A stretch of 64,000 nt of DNA from an uncultured Peptostreptococcaceae bacterium. GTDB taxonomy: Bacteria; Bacillota; Clostridia; Peptostreptococcales; Peptostreptococcaceae. The translations under genes and the position numbers were made by a program. Below, one piece after another: positions 43,101-51,234 of the stretch. The notes below the pieces were generated by a model. It had not been told where the DNA came from. It ran no database searches and saw only the letters and a program-made list of their open reading frames with translations. The stretch covers positions 1 to 64,000 of the forward strand of contig CALWPP010000007.1 in NCBI GenBank assembly GCA_944383455.1, read 5' to 3'. The stretch's first letter is position 1. Every line of letters begins with the position of its first letter.

Positions 43101-43182
43101 AAATAAGGAAAATGAGTCACAAGAAAATACTTCTTATATAAAAGATGATGATATAAATTTTACGTCTATGATGAAAAAATAA
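40126..43182 (+). CDS. mrdA: Class B penicillin-binding protein PBP2, with large insertions
   Basis: PBP2 cross-links peptidoglycan in sidewall synthesis with RodA. The protein is 1018 aa, far longer than the usual 600-700. One membrane helix lies near residues 12-30, then the dimerisation domain and the transpeptidase domain. Catalytic Ser512 is in GSTFK (SxxK), SCN is at 570-572 and KTG at 818-820. Extra charged, mainly helical sequence lies at about 625-720 and between KTGTAEKSG and WSVGFAPS (about 825-930). An enlarged dimerisation part (about 90-290) adds further length. The reading frame is continuous and the catalytic residues intact. Confidence 0.93.
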   Translation: MQERNDTDRLDTIKYIIISVFFIIFIKIIYMTTFKYEHYSELAENKTYKHLTIKAPRGEIRDRYGRLLAGNKNLFTVQVSGDGLKKASISDKSRANDISLKLINILEENNEEYIDEFPIVIEKNNFYYTFDKNIEKFKEENGIPSDLDAKESFYYIVDKEISNGNLDSEDRNLDKVALQGKLNENGIYPPILVSSWMFTDEKNKIDWLKRYDIENVNISAKEAFNQIRNNKTYEISEKLSDKEARKILVVRDLIKSQGYSQYSPITIATNVSEKTISQIEENAIDLVGVSVSVEPVRYYPNGSLAFHTLGYTGKIPYVEEEKYLSGEKVAEYAEEKGIKNDDILDKKYKKGDTVGRSGIEESFEVNLKGIDGYKRVQVDALGRITKELEVVEPKAGDTVYLSIDKDLQAYTEKALKGIVDTARTGGVYKSPYGDYRFSKIAPNAKSGAAIAIDVKTGDVLAMASYPTFDPNKFIDGMSNEDYENLNPKNPNDVLAPSAQMNLVTQGVFQPGSTFKMITGMAAIDNGLSPEYTISDTGVIMLGNRPFADYIWHSSRGNHGYTNLYKAIQESCNVYFYTIGSGKNFIGGEDPNVKINVEDILEYARKFGLDEKSGLQDEMYERSAKVPNVEDKSKGMKALLKQFIEREMVNDFSDINKKDDKKEYENRIDEIVSWVDEDEVPTRGQVIKRLTDMKVKEERVEYLADKILFDYLKFAKWSTADTFNISIGQGENQYNPAQIVRYIAAIANGGSLVELSTVDRIISNDYDSVQIDENEVKEIEFNNAKNLEHIKKGMELATSDGTSAGAFRNFPIDVKIATKTGTAEKSGKIPTENEVEYLKKNMSSYGVDLNEALKLSESLKSQREKELSKEKELQIIETLKSSEISKEEKEVLQKELDNGVKVELEDSDKVNSSYLRKAIKELNPSITDEKIDQYKENYRSFSWSVGFAPSDNPEIAVVAVIPQGEGSSNATLIIREIMGAYFDLDKTREEISTNKENESQENTSYIKDDDINFTSMMKK

Positions 43183-43237
43183 AGGATTTTATTTTTTTTT
43201 AAAGAATATAAAATTATATATCATTCTGGAGGGTATT

Positions 43238-43927
43238 ATGTCTTTGAATGAAACTATTATAAATGATTTGGTAGAATTTAAAGGAAGTAAAAATGGTATT
43301 GTTGTCAACATAAAAAAAGAATCAAGCTATGATGATATAAAATCATGTATAATATACAAATTAGAATCAGCAGTTGGATTTTTTAATGGAGCAAAAATAA
43401 GTACTATTAATTGCGACTTTTTAAGTGATATTCAAATTATGCGTATAAAAGAAGAAATAACATCAAGGTTTGATGTTGAATTTATAGAAGATATTATTAT
43501 AGATAAACAAGTAATAAATAGTCACAAAAATACAAAGTATGTAAATACTTTAAGGTCTGGTGTAAATATAGAGTTTGATGGAGACATAGTAGTTATGACA
43601 GACATGTCATCAGGTTCTCAAGTAACATCAACATCAAATGTAATTGTTATGGGAAATGTGGAGTCTGGAGCAAAAGTTATTGCTAATGGAAACATAATAG
43701 TTATGGGATATGTAAAAGGATTTATATATGCAGGAGCTGATGGTAATGAGAACGCCTATACAGTAGCAAAAATTTTTAGACCACAAATAGTCCAAATAGC
43801 TAAAAATATAGCTGAGGCACCAGATGATGACTTTTATGAAGACGAAAAGGTTGAAGGACCAGAAATAGCCTTCCTAAGTGAAGGAAGAATTGTTGTTGAA
43901 AATTATATTCCTAAGGTAAAAAAATAA
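43238..43927 (+). CDS. minC: Septum-site inhibitor MinC
   Basis: MinC blocks FtsZ ring assembly away from midcell. The 229-aa protein has an N-terminal FtsZ-binding domain (about 1-100) and a C-terminal beta-helix with repeated glycine-rich turns (VVMTDMSSGSQV, VIVMGNVESGAKV, IIVMGYVKGFIYAG), typical of MinC. A TGGAGGG site precedes the ATG. It follows mrdA by 55 bases, joining the division-site genes to the elongation genes. Confidence 0.94.
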   Translation: MSLNETIINDLVEFKGSKNGIVVNIKKESSYDDIKSCIIYKLESAVGFFNGAKISTINCDFLSDIQIMRIKEEITSRFDVEFIEDIIIDKQVINSHKNTKYVNTLRSGVNIEFDGDIVVMTDMSSGSQVTSTSNVIVMGNVESGAKVIANGNIIVMGYVKGFIYAGADGNENAYTVAKIFRPQIVQIAKNIAEAPDDDFYEDEKVEGPEIAFLSEGRIVVENYIPKVKK

Positions 43928-43957
43928 TTTGACTAAACCAATGAGGGGGTAATATTT

Positions 43958-44752
43958 GTGAGTGAAGTTATTGTTATAACATCAGGTAAAGGTGGAGTTG
44001 GAAAGACTACCACAGCAGCGAATTTAGGAAGTGCACTTAGTTTAGAAAAGAAAAAAACTGTTATAGTTGATGCAGATATAGGTCTTAGAAACTTAGATTG
44101 TGTTATGGGACTTGAAAATAGAATAGTGTATGATATAGTTGATGTTGTGGAAGGGACTTGTAGATTAAAGCAAGCCCTTATAAAAGATAAAAGATTTGAA
44201 AACTTATACTTACTTCCAGCAGCACAGACAAAGGACAAAAACGCTATATCTGTTGAGCAAATGCAAACTCTATGTGATAACTTAAGGGAGTCATTTGATT
44301 ATATATTAATAGATTGTCCAGCTGGTATAGAACAGGGATTTAAAAATGCTATAGCTGGTGCAAATAGAGCAATAGTTGTTACAAATCCAGAGGTTTCAGC
44401 TGTAAGAGATGCAGATAGAATAATTGGTCTTTTAGAAGCTAATGAAATGGAAGATATAAAGCTTATAATAAATAGGATTAGACATGATATGGTAAAGCGT
44501 GGAGATATGATGAATAGAGATGATATAGAACAGCTTTTAGCAATACCTCTTATAGGGCTTGTTCCTGATGATGAAAGTATAATAGTTTCAACAAATAAAG
44601 GAGAGCCGGCAGTTCTTGATCCTAATTCTCTTGCAGGAAAATCATACAAAGAAATAGCTAGAAGAGTTCTTGGAGAAGAAATAGAAATACATGAATTTGA
44701 AGAGGAAGTAACTATATTTGATAAAATTAAAAAAATATTTAAGAATAAATAG
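43958..44752 (+). CDS. minD: Septum-site ATPase MinD
   Basis: MinD is a membrane-binding ParA-family ATPase that carries MinC. The deviant Walker A motif GKGGVGKT is at residues 10-17, followed by DADIGLRNLD and DCPAGIEQGF (switch II). The C-terminal tail FDKIKKIFKNK is an amphipathic membrane-targeting helix. 264 aa is standard. The start is GTG 43958 after AGGGGG. minE follows 17 bases later. Confidence 0.97.
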   Translation: MSEVIVITSGKGGVGKTTTAANLGSALSLEKKKTVIVDADIGLRNLDCVMGLENRIVYDIVDVVEGTCRLKQALIKDKRFENLYLLPAAQTKDKNAISVEQMQTLCDNLRESFDYILIDCPAGIEQGFKNAIAGANRAIVVTNPEVSAVRDADRIIGLLEANEMEDIKLIINRIRHDMVKRGDMMNRDDIEQLLAIPLIGLVPDDESIIVSTNKGEPAVLDPNSLAGKSYKEIARRVLGEEIEIHEFEEEVTIFDKIKKIFKNK

Positions 44753-44769
44753 TTAGGAAAGGTGAGTCT

Positions 44770-45051
44770 ATGTTAGATATATTTAAAGTATTTTCTAATG
44801 ACACTAAAACTAGTAAGTCTGTGGCAAAAGAAAGGCTACAACTGGTATTGGTTCATGATAGAGTAGACTGTTCTCCTACACTTCTTGATATGATAAAAAC
44901 GGATATATTAAAGGTTATAGCTAACTATGCAGAGATAGAGGAAGAAGGACTGGAAATAAAAATGTCTAAATCAAGATCAGAGGAAGATGGAGTACCAGTT
45001 TCTGCACTTATTGCAAATATACCATTAAAAAATGTAAGGGACAGAAACTAA
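44770..45051 (+). CDS. minE: Division-site topological factor MinE
   Basis: MinE stimulates MinD ATPase and drives pole-to-pole oscillation. The 93-aa product has the N-terminal membrane/MinD-binding region and RLQLVLVHDRVDCSPTLLDMIK (read in parts) conserved in the family. MinE in a Gram-positive suggests an oscillating Min system, unlike Bacillus, which uses DivIVA/MinJ. A terminator-like hairpin follows the stop before rodA. Confidence 0.95.
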   Translation: MLDIFKVFSNDTKTSKSVAKERLQLVLVHDRVDCSPTLLDMIKTDILKVIANYAEIEEEGLEIKMSKSRSEEDGVPVSALIANIPLKNVRDRN

Positions 45052-45078
45052 GGGAGGAAAATTCCTCCCTTGTTTTTC
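45050..45078 (+). terminator. Terminator or attenuator between minE and rodA
   Basis: AAGGGAGGA pairs with TCCTCCCTT, followed by GTTTTTC; it starts in the minE stop codon. rodA begins only 26 bases later, so partial read-through is likely. Confidence 0.7.
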
Positions 45079-45103
45079 ATTTTAAGGAAAGTTGGTGGAT
45101 AAT

Positions 45104-46225
45104 TTGGCAGATAAGAAGGTAACTTTAAAGTTAATTAAACAACTTGATTGGAAACTTATAATTATTGTACTATCAATTTTTTTATTGGGGCTTGTAGTTC
45201 TTAGTAGTGCAACATTAACTAAGCAAACGGGAAACTTTATGCAGATATATAAGCAAATTTTAGCCTTTGTGTTGGGATGTTTTTTAATTACTATTATACT
45301 CCTATTTGATTATAATTTTTTAGGTAAATATTATAAGGAATTGTATATAGTGAGTTTAGTTTTACTTTTTATTGTTTTAATTCCTGGAATAGGAGTAGAA
45401 AGAGGTGGTGCAAGGTCTTGGCTTAACTTTTTTGGAATTCTTGATTTTCAGACATCAGAACTTGTAAAACTTACATTTATACTTAGTTATGCTAAAATAG
45501 TAGAAAGTAAAAAAGGTGAATTAAATACTTTAAAAGATATATTACTTATTTTAATGTATGCATTTCCTTTTATAGGTCTTTTGTTTGCTCAACCTGATCT
45601 TGGAACTGCAATAGTATTTATATGTATAGTTTGTGGTATGCTTTTTACTGCAGGTCTTAGTACTAAAATAATACGAAGAACTATAATTTTAGTTATAGTA
45701 TCTCTTCCGCTTATGTATATGTTAATGGCTGATCATCAAAAACAAAGAATAATTGCTTTTTTAAATCCAGATGACCCAACATTAAAGGGAAATTATCAAG
45801 TTATGCAGTCAATGATTGCTATTGGTTCTGGTGGTCTTACTGGTAAGGGTCTTTATCAAGGAAGCCAAACTCAGTATGAATTTTTGCCAGTACAAGACAG
45901 TGATTTTATATATGCAGTTATTGGAGAAGAGCTTGGAGCTTTAGGTATGACTGTGTTTTTAGTTTTATTTGCCTTGTTTTTGCTTAGAATTTTATATATA
46001 GCAAAAGAAGCAAAAGATTTTTATGGTACATTAATTGTGGTAGGTGTTATGAGTATGTTTGCATATCAAATAATACAAAATATAGGAATGACTGTTGCTC
46101 TTATTCCAGTAACTGGTGTTACACTTCCATTTGTAAGTTATGGAGGTAGTTCACTTATGACATCTCTTGCGAACTTAGGTCTTGTTCTTAATGTTTCTAT
46201 GAGAAGAAAGAAAATAAATTTTTAA
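45104..46225 (+). CDS. rodA: SEDS peptidoglycan polymerase RodA
   Basis: RodA polymerises glycan strands from lipid II and works with PBP2. The 373-aa protein has about ten membrane segments. SEDS motifs visible are RGGARSW, AQPDLGTA, GSGGLTGKG and a C-terminal VSYGGSSL. I use TTG 45104, five bases after GGTGG; an upstream in-frame GTG/TTG pair at 45092-45097 is possible. It completes the mreBCD-PBP2-min-rodA cluster and is followed by a strong terminator. Confidence 0.94.
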   Translation: MADKKVTLKLIKQLDWKLIIIVLSIFLLGLVVLSSATLTKQTGNFMQIYKQILAFVLGCFLITIILLFDYNFLGKYYKELYIVSLVLLFIVLIPGIGVERGGARSWLNFFGILDFQTSELVKLTFILSYAKIVESKKGELNTLKDILLILMYAFPFIGLLFAQPDLGTAIVFICIVCGMLFTAGLSTKIIRRTIILVIVSLPLMYMLMADHQKQRIIAFLNPDDPTLKGNYQVMQSMIAIGSGGLTGKGLYQGSQTQYEFLPVQDSDFIYAVIGEELGALGMTVFLVLFALFLLRILYIAKEAKDFYGTLIVVGVMSMFAYQIIQNIGMTVALIPVTGVTLPFVSYGGSSLMTSLANLGLVLNVSMRRKKINF

Positions 46226-46244
46226 TAATGATTATTGTATACAA

Positions 46245-46273
46245 AAAAAGAGTATCAAAAGGATACTCTTTTT
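46245..46273. terminator. Bidirectional terminator, rodA / fprA
   Basis: AAAAAGAGTATC / GATACTCTTTTT, perfect 12-bp stem with A- and T-tracts at both ends, between convergent genes. Confidence 0.88.
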
Positions 46274-46276
46274 ACT

Positions 46277-47458
46277 TTATTTAACTAACTTAGCAAATTC
46301 TTTTCCAAATTCTACACAATCTTCATAAGTTTTTTCACTTGGTGAGAATTGTTTTTTAAGTGTAGGAACAGGCATTTTAAATGACATATTTTTAAGAATA
46401 TTTTCTGCCATTGTTATACCTTCTCCACTCCATCCGTAAGAACCAAATACTCCTGCTATTTTACCTTGATTAGCCATAGGGTCTATTAAAGATAATAAAT
46501 CCCACATAGGTTTTACCATAGTTTTGTTTATTGTTGGAGAACCTAATATTATAACTTTAGACTCAACAACAGTATCGTGCATTTCTTGTAAGCTTAAAGT
46601 TTCTAAGTCATATAAATTAACTTTTGCTCCTTCTTCAATAAGACCTTTTTCTATAGCTTTTGCCATTTCTAAGGTATTTTTATATGCAGATAAGTAATAA
46701 ACTGAAACTATATTTTGGTTTAATTTATTCATGAATTCTTCAGACCACTCTACATAATTTTTAACAGCTTCCATTGGGTTTTCTGATAGTATTGGTCCAT
46801 GAGAAGTAAGTATCGTATCAAATTCAATTCCTAAATCAGTAACTTTTTTCACAGCACTTAAAACATGTTTAGAAAAAGGTTTAACTATGCAATCATAGTA
46901 ATGTTTAGCTGATTTTTTGTAATCTTCTTTAGTAATGTCTTTTGGATTAGTACTAGAGTAGTGACAACCAAATGCATCACAAGTAAATAAAACCTTATCC
47001 TCTTCAATATAAGTAAACATAGTATCTGCCCAATGTAAAAATGGTGCAACTATAAATTTAAGATTTCTTTTTCCTATGTTTAAAGTTTCCCCATCCTTTA
47101 TAACATGACAATTAAATTCTTTATTTACTTGTTGGTCTAAATAAAGTTTAGCAGCTTTTGTACAAACAACTGTAACATTAGGGTTTTTCTCTAAAACATA
47201 TTTTAAAGAACCTGCATGGTCTGGCTCTGTGTGGTGAACTACTATGTAGTCTATTTTTTCTATTTCTGTTAATTTAGATAAATTATCTAAAAATTCATCT
47301 TTAAAGTCTGATTTGACTGTATCTAATAAAACAGTTTTTTCATCTTTTATTAAGTATGAGTTGTAAGTTGTACCAAACTCAGTTTCCATTATGATATCGA
47401 ATACTTTTAAATCTTTATCGATAACACCAGTATAGTGAATACCATTTTTGATTTCCAT
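46277..47458 (-). CDS. fprA: Flavodiiron protein (FprA, rubredoxin:oxygen/NO oxidoreductase)
   Basis: The 393-aa cytosolic enzyme reduces oxygen (or NO) to water in anaerobes. The N-terminal metallo-beta-lactamase domain has HHTEPDH and VCT...DAFGCH metal ligands and SHGP. The C-terminal flavodoxin domain (about 250-393) has VYYLSAYKNT and GSPTINKT. The start is ATG 47458 behind GGAGGG; the preceding in-frame TTG adds one residue. A 7-bp inverted repeat upstream may be an operator. Confidence 0.94.
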   Translation of the reverse strand: MEIKNGIHYTGVIDKDLKVFDIIMETEFGTTYNSYLIKDEKTVLLDTVKSDFKDEFLDNLSKLTEIEKIDYIVVHHTEPDHAGSLKYVLEKNPNVTVVCTKAAKLYLDQQVNKEFNCHVIKDGETLNIGKRNLKFIVAPFLHWADTMFTYIEEDKVLFTCDAFGCHYSSTNPKDITKEDYKKSAKHYYDCIVKPFSKHVLSAVKKVTDLGIEFDTILTSHGPILSENPMEAVKNYVEWSEEFMNKLNQNIVSVYYLSAYKNTLEMAKAIEKGLIEEGAKVNLYDLETLSLQEMHDTVVESKVIILGSPTINKTMVKPMWDLLSLIDPMANQGKIAGVFGSYGWSGEGITMAENILKNMSFKMPVPTLKKQFSPSEKTYEDCVEFGKEFAKLVK

Positions 47459-47491
47459 CAAAAACCCTCCTAAAAATTTTATATTGAAAAG

Positions 47492-47529
47492 TATACCCTT
47501 TTGTTAGTTTGTTAAACATAATGGGTATA
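47492..47529. promoter_or_regulatory. Inverted repeat in the fprA upstream region
   Basis: TATACCC (47492-47498) and GGGTATA (47523-47529) face each other with centres 31 bases apart, about three helical turns. This would suit a looping or dimeric repressor of fprA. It could be chance in AT-rich DNA. Confidence 0.35.
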
Positions 47530-47587
47530 ATTTCTAGTATTTATTTTAAATTAAAAAAACAAAAATGTATACAAGAAAATAATAATA

Positions 47588-47616
47588 TTTTCAAGATTAG
47601 TTTTTATATGTATAAT
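47588..47616 (+). promoter_or_regulatory. Candidate promoter of the radical-SAM operon
   Basis: TTTTCA, 17 bases, TATAAT, about 45 bases before the start at 47662. Confidence 0.6.
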
Positions 47617-47661
47617 AGTACTTGCTGATTACTTAGTAAAATATAGCTGGAGGTGTATAAT

Positions 47662-49509
47662 TTGCAAAAGATAAACTTGAAAAAATTCTTAAAAAAAGTG
47701 GAAAAACCTGCAAGATATTTAGGTAATGAAGTTAATTCAATACATAAAGATACTACAAATAATGAATTGATAAGATATGTTCATTGTTTTCCTGATTTAT
47801 ATGAAGTTGGAATGAGTCATTTAGGAAGTCATATACTTTATGATGTTATAAATAAAGATGAAGAAGTTTTTTGTGAAAGATGTTATGCTGTTGGACTTGA
47901 TATGGAAAAAATAATGAGAGAAAATAACATACCATTATTTGCTCTTGAATCAAGACAAGCTATAACTAACTTTGATTTTATATCATTTACACTTCAATAT
48001 GAATTATCTTACACTAATATTTTAAATATGTTAGACTTAGGAAATATACCTGTTTTAAGAAGTGAAAGAAAATTAGATGACCCATTTGTTTTAGTTGGTG
48101 GACCTTGTGCATACAATTCTGAGCCTATTTCTGATTTTGTTGATATAGTAGTTTTAGGTGAAGGAGAAGAAGTTAATCTTGAAATAATAAATGAGTATAA
48201 AAAATGGAAGAAAAATAAAACTACTAGAGAAGACTTTTTAATGCAAATTTCATCAATAGAGGGAGTTTATATCCCGAGTTTTTATGATGTCATTTATAAT
48301 GATGATAATACTGTAAAAGAAGTTGTTCCAAATAAAGAAAATATACCAAAAAAACCTCATAAGAGAATAATAAAAGATGTTGAAAATGTACCATATCCTG
48401 AGAAGTTAATAGTACCATATATAGAAACTGTACATAGTAGGGTAGTTCTTGAACTTTTTAGAGGTTGTACAAGAGGTTGTAGATTTTGTCAAGCTGGTAT
48501 GATTTATAGACCAATAAGAGAAAAAAGTGTTGATAGACTTTTAGAACTTGTAGATAAATTAATAAAAAGTACAGGGTATGACGAAATATCACTTTCTTCT
48601 TTAAGTACTAGTGATTATTCAAAATTAGTTGAATTAACAGATGCTTTAGTTGAAAAATATACAGATGAAAATATAGGTATATCACTTCCATCACTTAGAC
48701 TTGATAATTTTTCTATGGAAATTGCAGAAAAAATACAACAAGTTAGAAAATCAGGTCTTACATTTGCACCAGAAGCAGGAACTCAAAGATTAAGAGATGT
48801 TATAAATAAAGGTGTAAGTGAAGAAGACTTAAAAAATGCTACTAAAAAAGCATTTGAAATGGGATGGAATAGTGTTAAGTTATACTTTATGATAGGTCTT
48901 CCAACAGAAACTTATGAGGATTTAGACGGAATTTCAAGTCTTGCGTATAATGTTATAGATACTTATAGAGAAGTTCATAATGGAAAATTAAAGAAAAGTT
49001 TTGGAGTAACAGTAAGTACATCAACTTTTGTACCAAAACCATTTACACCATTTCAGTGGCATCCACAAGATAAAACTGAAGATGTTGTAAGTAAGCAACA
49101 ACACTTAATTAAAAAGCTTAAAAACAAAGATATAAGATATAATTATCACGATTCTCAAACAAGCCTTATGGAAGCTGTTATTGCAAGAGGAGATAGAAGA
49201 GTTGGAAAAGTTATTTATGATGCATTTAAAATGGGAGCAAAATTTGATGGATGGAGCGAACATTTTGATTTAGAAATATGGAAAAAAGCTATGGATAAAA
49301 ATAATCTTTCTATTGACTTTTATGCACATAGAGAAAGAAATTATGAAGAAGTTTTCCCTTGGGACCATATAGATGTTGGAGTTACTAAGAAATTTTTAAT
49401 AAGAGAAAATGAAAAAGCAAAAGAAAATGGAGTAACGGTTGATTGTAGACATAAATGTAGTGCTTGTGGAATAAGCTCTCACTCTATTGGAAAGGGGATG
49501 TGTCATTAA
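47662..49509 (+). CDS. B12-binding-domain radical-SAM protein (TIGR03960 type)
   Basis: The 615-aa protein has an N-terminal cobalamin-binding-like domain (about 30-200, with FPDLYEVGMSHLG), and a radical-SAM core with CTRGCRFCQAG near residues 269-278. Later segments are APEAGTQRLRDVI and FMIGLPTET. A C-terminal cysteine group (CRHKCSACG) ends the protein. The family is fused or adjacent to DUF2344 (TIGR03936) proteins next to rng-rplU. The reaction is unknown; an RNA modification role is inferred. I chose TTG 47662 (GGAGGTG six bases upstream) over GTG 47653. Confidence 0.88.
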   Translation: MQKINLKKFLKKVEKPARYLGNEVNSIHKDTTNNELIRYVHCFPDLYEVGMSHLGSHILYDVINKDEEVFCERCYAVGLDMEKIMRENNIPLFALESRQAITNFDFISFTLQYELSYTNILNMLDLGNIPVLRSERKLDDPFVLVGGPCAYNSEPISDFVDIVVLGEGEEVNLEIINEYKKWKKNKTTREDFLMQISSIEGVYIPSFYDVIYNDDNTVKEVVPNKENIPKKPHKRIIKDVENVPYPEKLIVPYIETVHSRVVLELFRGCTRGCRFCQAGMIYRPIREKSVDRLLELVDKLIKSTGYDEISLSSLSTSDYSKLVELTDALVEKYTDENIGISLPSLRLDNFSMEIAEKIQQVRKSGLTFAPEAGTQRLRDVINKGVSEEDLKNATKKAFEMGWNSVKLYFMIGLPTETYEDLDGISSLAYNVIDTYREVHNGKLKKSFGVTVSTSTFVPKPFTPFQWHPQDKTEDVVSKQQHLIKKLKNKDIRYNYHDSQTSLMEAVIARGDRRVGKVIYDAFKMGAKFDGWSEHFDLEIWKKAMDKNNLSIDFYAHRERNYEEVFPWDHIDVGVTKKFLIRENEKAKENGVTVDCRHKCSACGISSHSIGKGMCH

Positions 49510-50198
49510 TGAAAATTTTTAGAACTAAATTTAATAAGTTAGGAGATATGATTTATATATCTCATCTAGACTTACAGCAACTTCTTCAAAGAGCATTTAG
49601 AAGAGCTCAGATTAGACTTGTTCATTCTCAAGGATTTAACCCTCATCCTAAAATAAGTTATGGAAATGCTTTAGCACTTGGAACTGAGAGTTTAGGGGAG
49701 TATTTTGATGTAGAACTTGAAGATGATTTAACTACAAAAGATTATTTAGATAGAATGAATAAAACTTTACCAGAGGGTATTAAATTTTTAGAAGCTATTG
49801 AAATAGATAAGCAAACACCTTCACTTTCTTCTATTATAGAGTATGGAGAGTATTCTTTTAAAATAGAGGAAAATCTAGATAAAGATTTTGTAGAAAAGAA
49901 ACTAAATGAATTTTTGTCTAAAGATAAAATAATAATAACTAAAAAAAATAAAAAAGGTAAGATGGTTGAAAATGATATAAAGCCTCTTATAAAAACTTTA
50001 AGGATAGTTGAGTGTAGTGAAGATTACATAACTATTGAAGCTATTATAAATACTGGTTCAAAATCAAACTTAAATACTAATATATTAGTACCAAAACTTC
50101 TTGAAGCACTAAATTTAAGTATTGACCCGCTTGATGTTGATATTTTAAGAAAATGTTTATATAAATTAGATAATGAAAAGTTAGTCTCTATAATGTAG
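49509..50198 (+). CDS. DUF2344 protein (TIGR03936), partner of the radical-SAM gene
   Basis: The 229-aa product starts KIFRTKFNKLGDMIYISHLD, then QRAFRRAQIRLVHSQGFNPHPK and YGNALALGTES, the hallmark blocks of DUF2344. Its start overlaps the stop of the radical-SAM gene by one base. In some genomes the two are one fused protein, so they probably act together. The function is unknown. A further 50 bases separate it from msrAB. Confidence 0.9.
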   Translation: MKIFRTKFNKLGDMIYISHLDLQQLLQRAFRRAQIRLVHSQGFNPHPKISYGNALALGTESLGEYFDVELEDDLTTKDYLDRMNKTLPEGIKFLEAIEIDKQTPSLSSIIEYGEYSFKIEENLDKDFVEKKLNEFLSKDKIIITKKNKKGKMVENDIKPLIKTLRIVECSEDYITIEAIINTGSKSNLNTNILVPKLLEALNLSIDPLDVDILRKCLYKLDNEKLVSIM

Positions 50199-50248
50199 AG
50201 TGTTAAATACTTTACCAACTTTACTTTAAAAATATAAAGGAGAAAATT

Positions 50249-51196
50249 ATGTTAGCTACTTTTTCTGGTGGTTGCTTTTGGTGTATGGTAAAGCCTTTTG
50301 ACCAATATGCTGGAGTAAAAAAAGTTGTAGTTGGATATACTGGTGGGCACACTAAAAATCCAACTTATGAAGAAGTGTGTAGTGGAAACACAAATCACAT
50401 TGAAGCTATTCAAATAACTTATGATGAAGATGTTATAGATTATAATACTCTTTTAAATATTTTCTGGAAACAAATAGACCCAACTGATGAGGGTGGTCAG
50501 TTTAATGATAGAGGGAGAAGCTATGAAACTGCAATTTTTTATCACAATGAAAATCAAAAGGAACTTGCAGAAAAATCAAAAAAAGATTTAGAGGAAAGTG
50601 GAATATTCAATAAAAAAATAGCAACAAAGATATTAAAAGCCGAAACTTTTTATGAAGCTGAAGAGTATCATCAAGACTATTACAAGAAAAATCCTAATCA
50701 CTATTATAGATACTTTATAGGTTCTGGAAGGTATACTTTCAACAAAATAAGTTGGGATAAAAATAATAAAGAAAGAGAAAATTTAAAAAATATATTAACT
50801 CCTATTCAGTTTGAAGTAACTCAAAATGATAAGACTGAACCTCCTTTTCAAAACGAATACTATGACAACAAAGAAGAAGGAATTTATGTTGATGTAGTTG
50901 ATGGAGAAGTTTTATTTTCATCAAAAGATAAGTTTGACTCAGGATGTGGATGGCCAAGTTTTACAAAACCAGTAAAAGATACTAAAATTATTGAAAAAGT
51001 TGATTTTAATCATAATATGATAAGAACTGAGGTTAGGAGTTTAAATTCAAATTCTCATTTAGGACACGTTTTTGATGATGGTCCTGTTGAAAGTGGTGGT
51101 TTAAGATATTGTATAAACTCTGCATCACTTAAATTTATAAAAAAAGACGAAATGAAAGAAAAAGGATACGAAGATTATTTATATTTGTTTGATTAA
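50249..51196 (+). CDS. msrAB: Bifunctional peptide methionine sulfoxide reductase MsrA/MsrB
   Basis: This 315-aa fusion repairs both S and R epimers of methionine sulfoxide. The MsrA domain (about 1-155) has catalytic Cys9 in GGCFWC. The MsrB domain (about 175-300) has GCGWPSF, the [11 protein letters not shown] block and the catalytic Cys288 in RYCIN. No signal peptide is present, so it is cytosolic. The zinc-binding Cys pairs of some MsrB proteins are not seen. An AAGGAG site precedes the ATG. Confidence 0.95.
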   Translation: MLATFSGGCFWCMVKPFDQYAGVKKVVVGYTGGHTKNPTYEEVCSGNTNHIEAIQITYDEDVIDYNTLLNIFWKQIDPTDEGGQFNDRGRSYETAIFYHNENQKELAEKSKKDLEESGIFNKKIATKILKAETFYEAEEYHQDYYKKNPNHYYRYFIGSGRYTFNKISWDKNNKERENLKNILTPIQFEVTQNDKTEPPFQNEYYDNKEEGIYVDVVDGEVLFSSKDKFDSGCGWPSFTKPVKDTKIIEKVDFNHNMIRTEVRSLNSNSHLGHVFDDGPVESGGLRYCINSASLKFIKKDEMKEKGYEDYLYLFD

Positions 51197-51234
51197 GCCT
51201 CTTTTTAGAGGTATTTTTTGTGAAAGGATACTTT

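Noticed and set aside
51197..51218. Terminator between msrAB and rng
   Set aside because: The stem CCTC/GAGG is only four base pairs; too weak to call.
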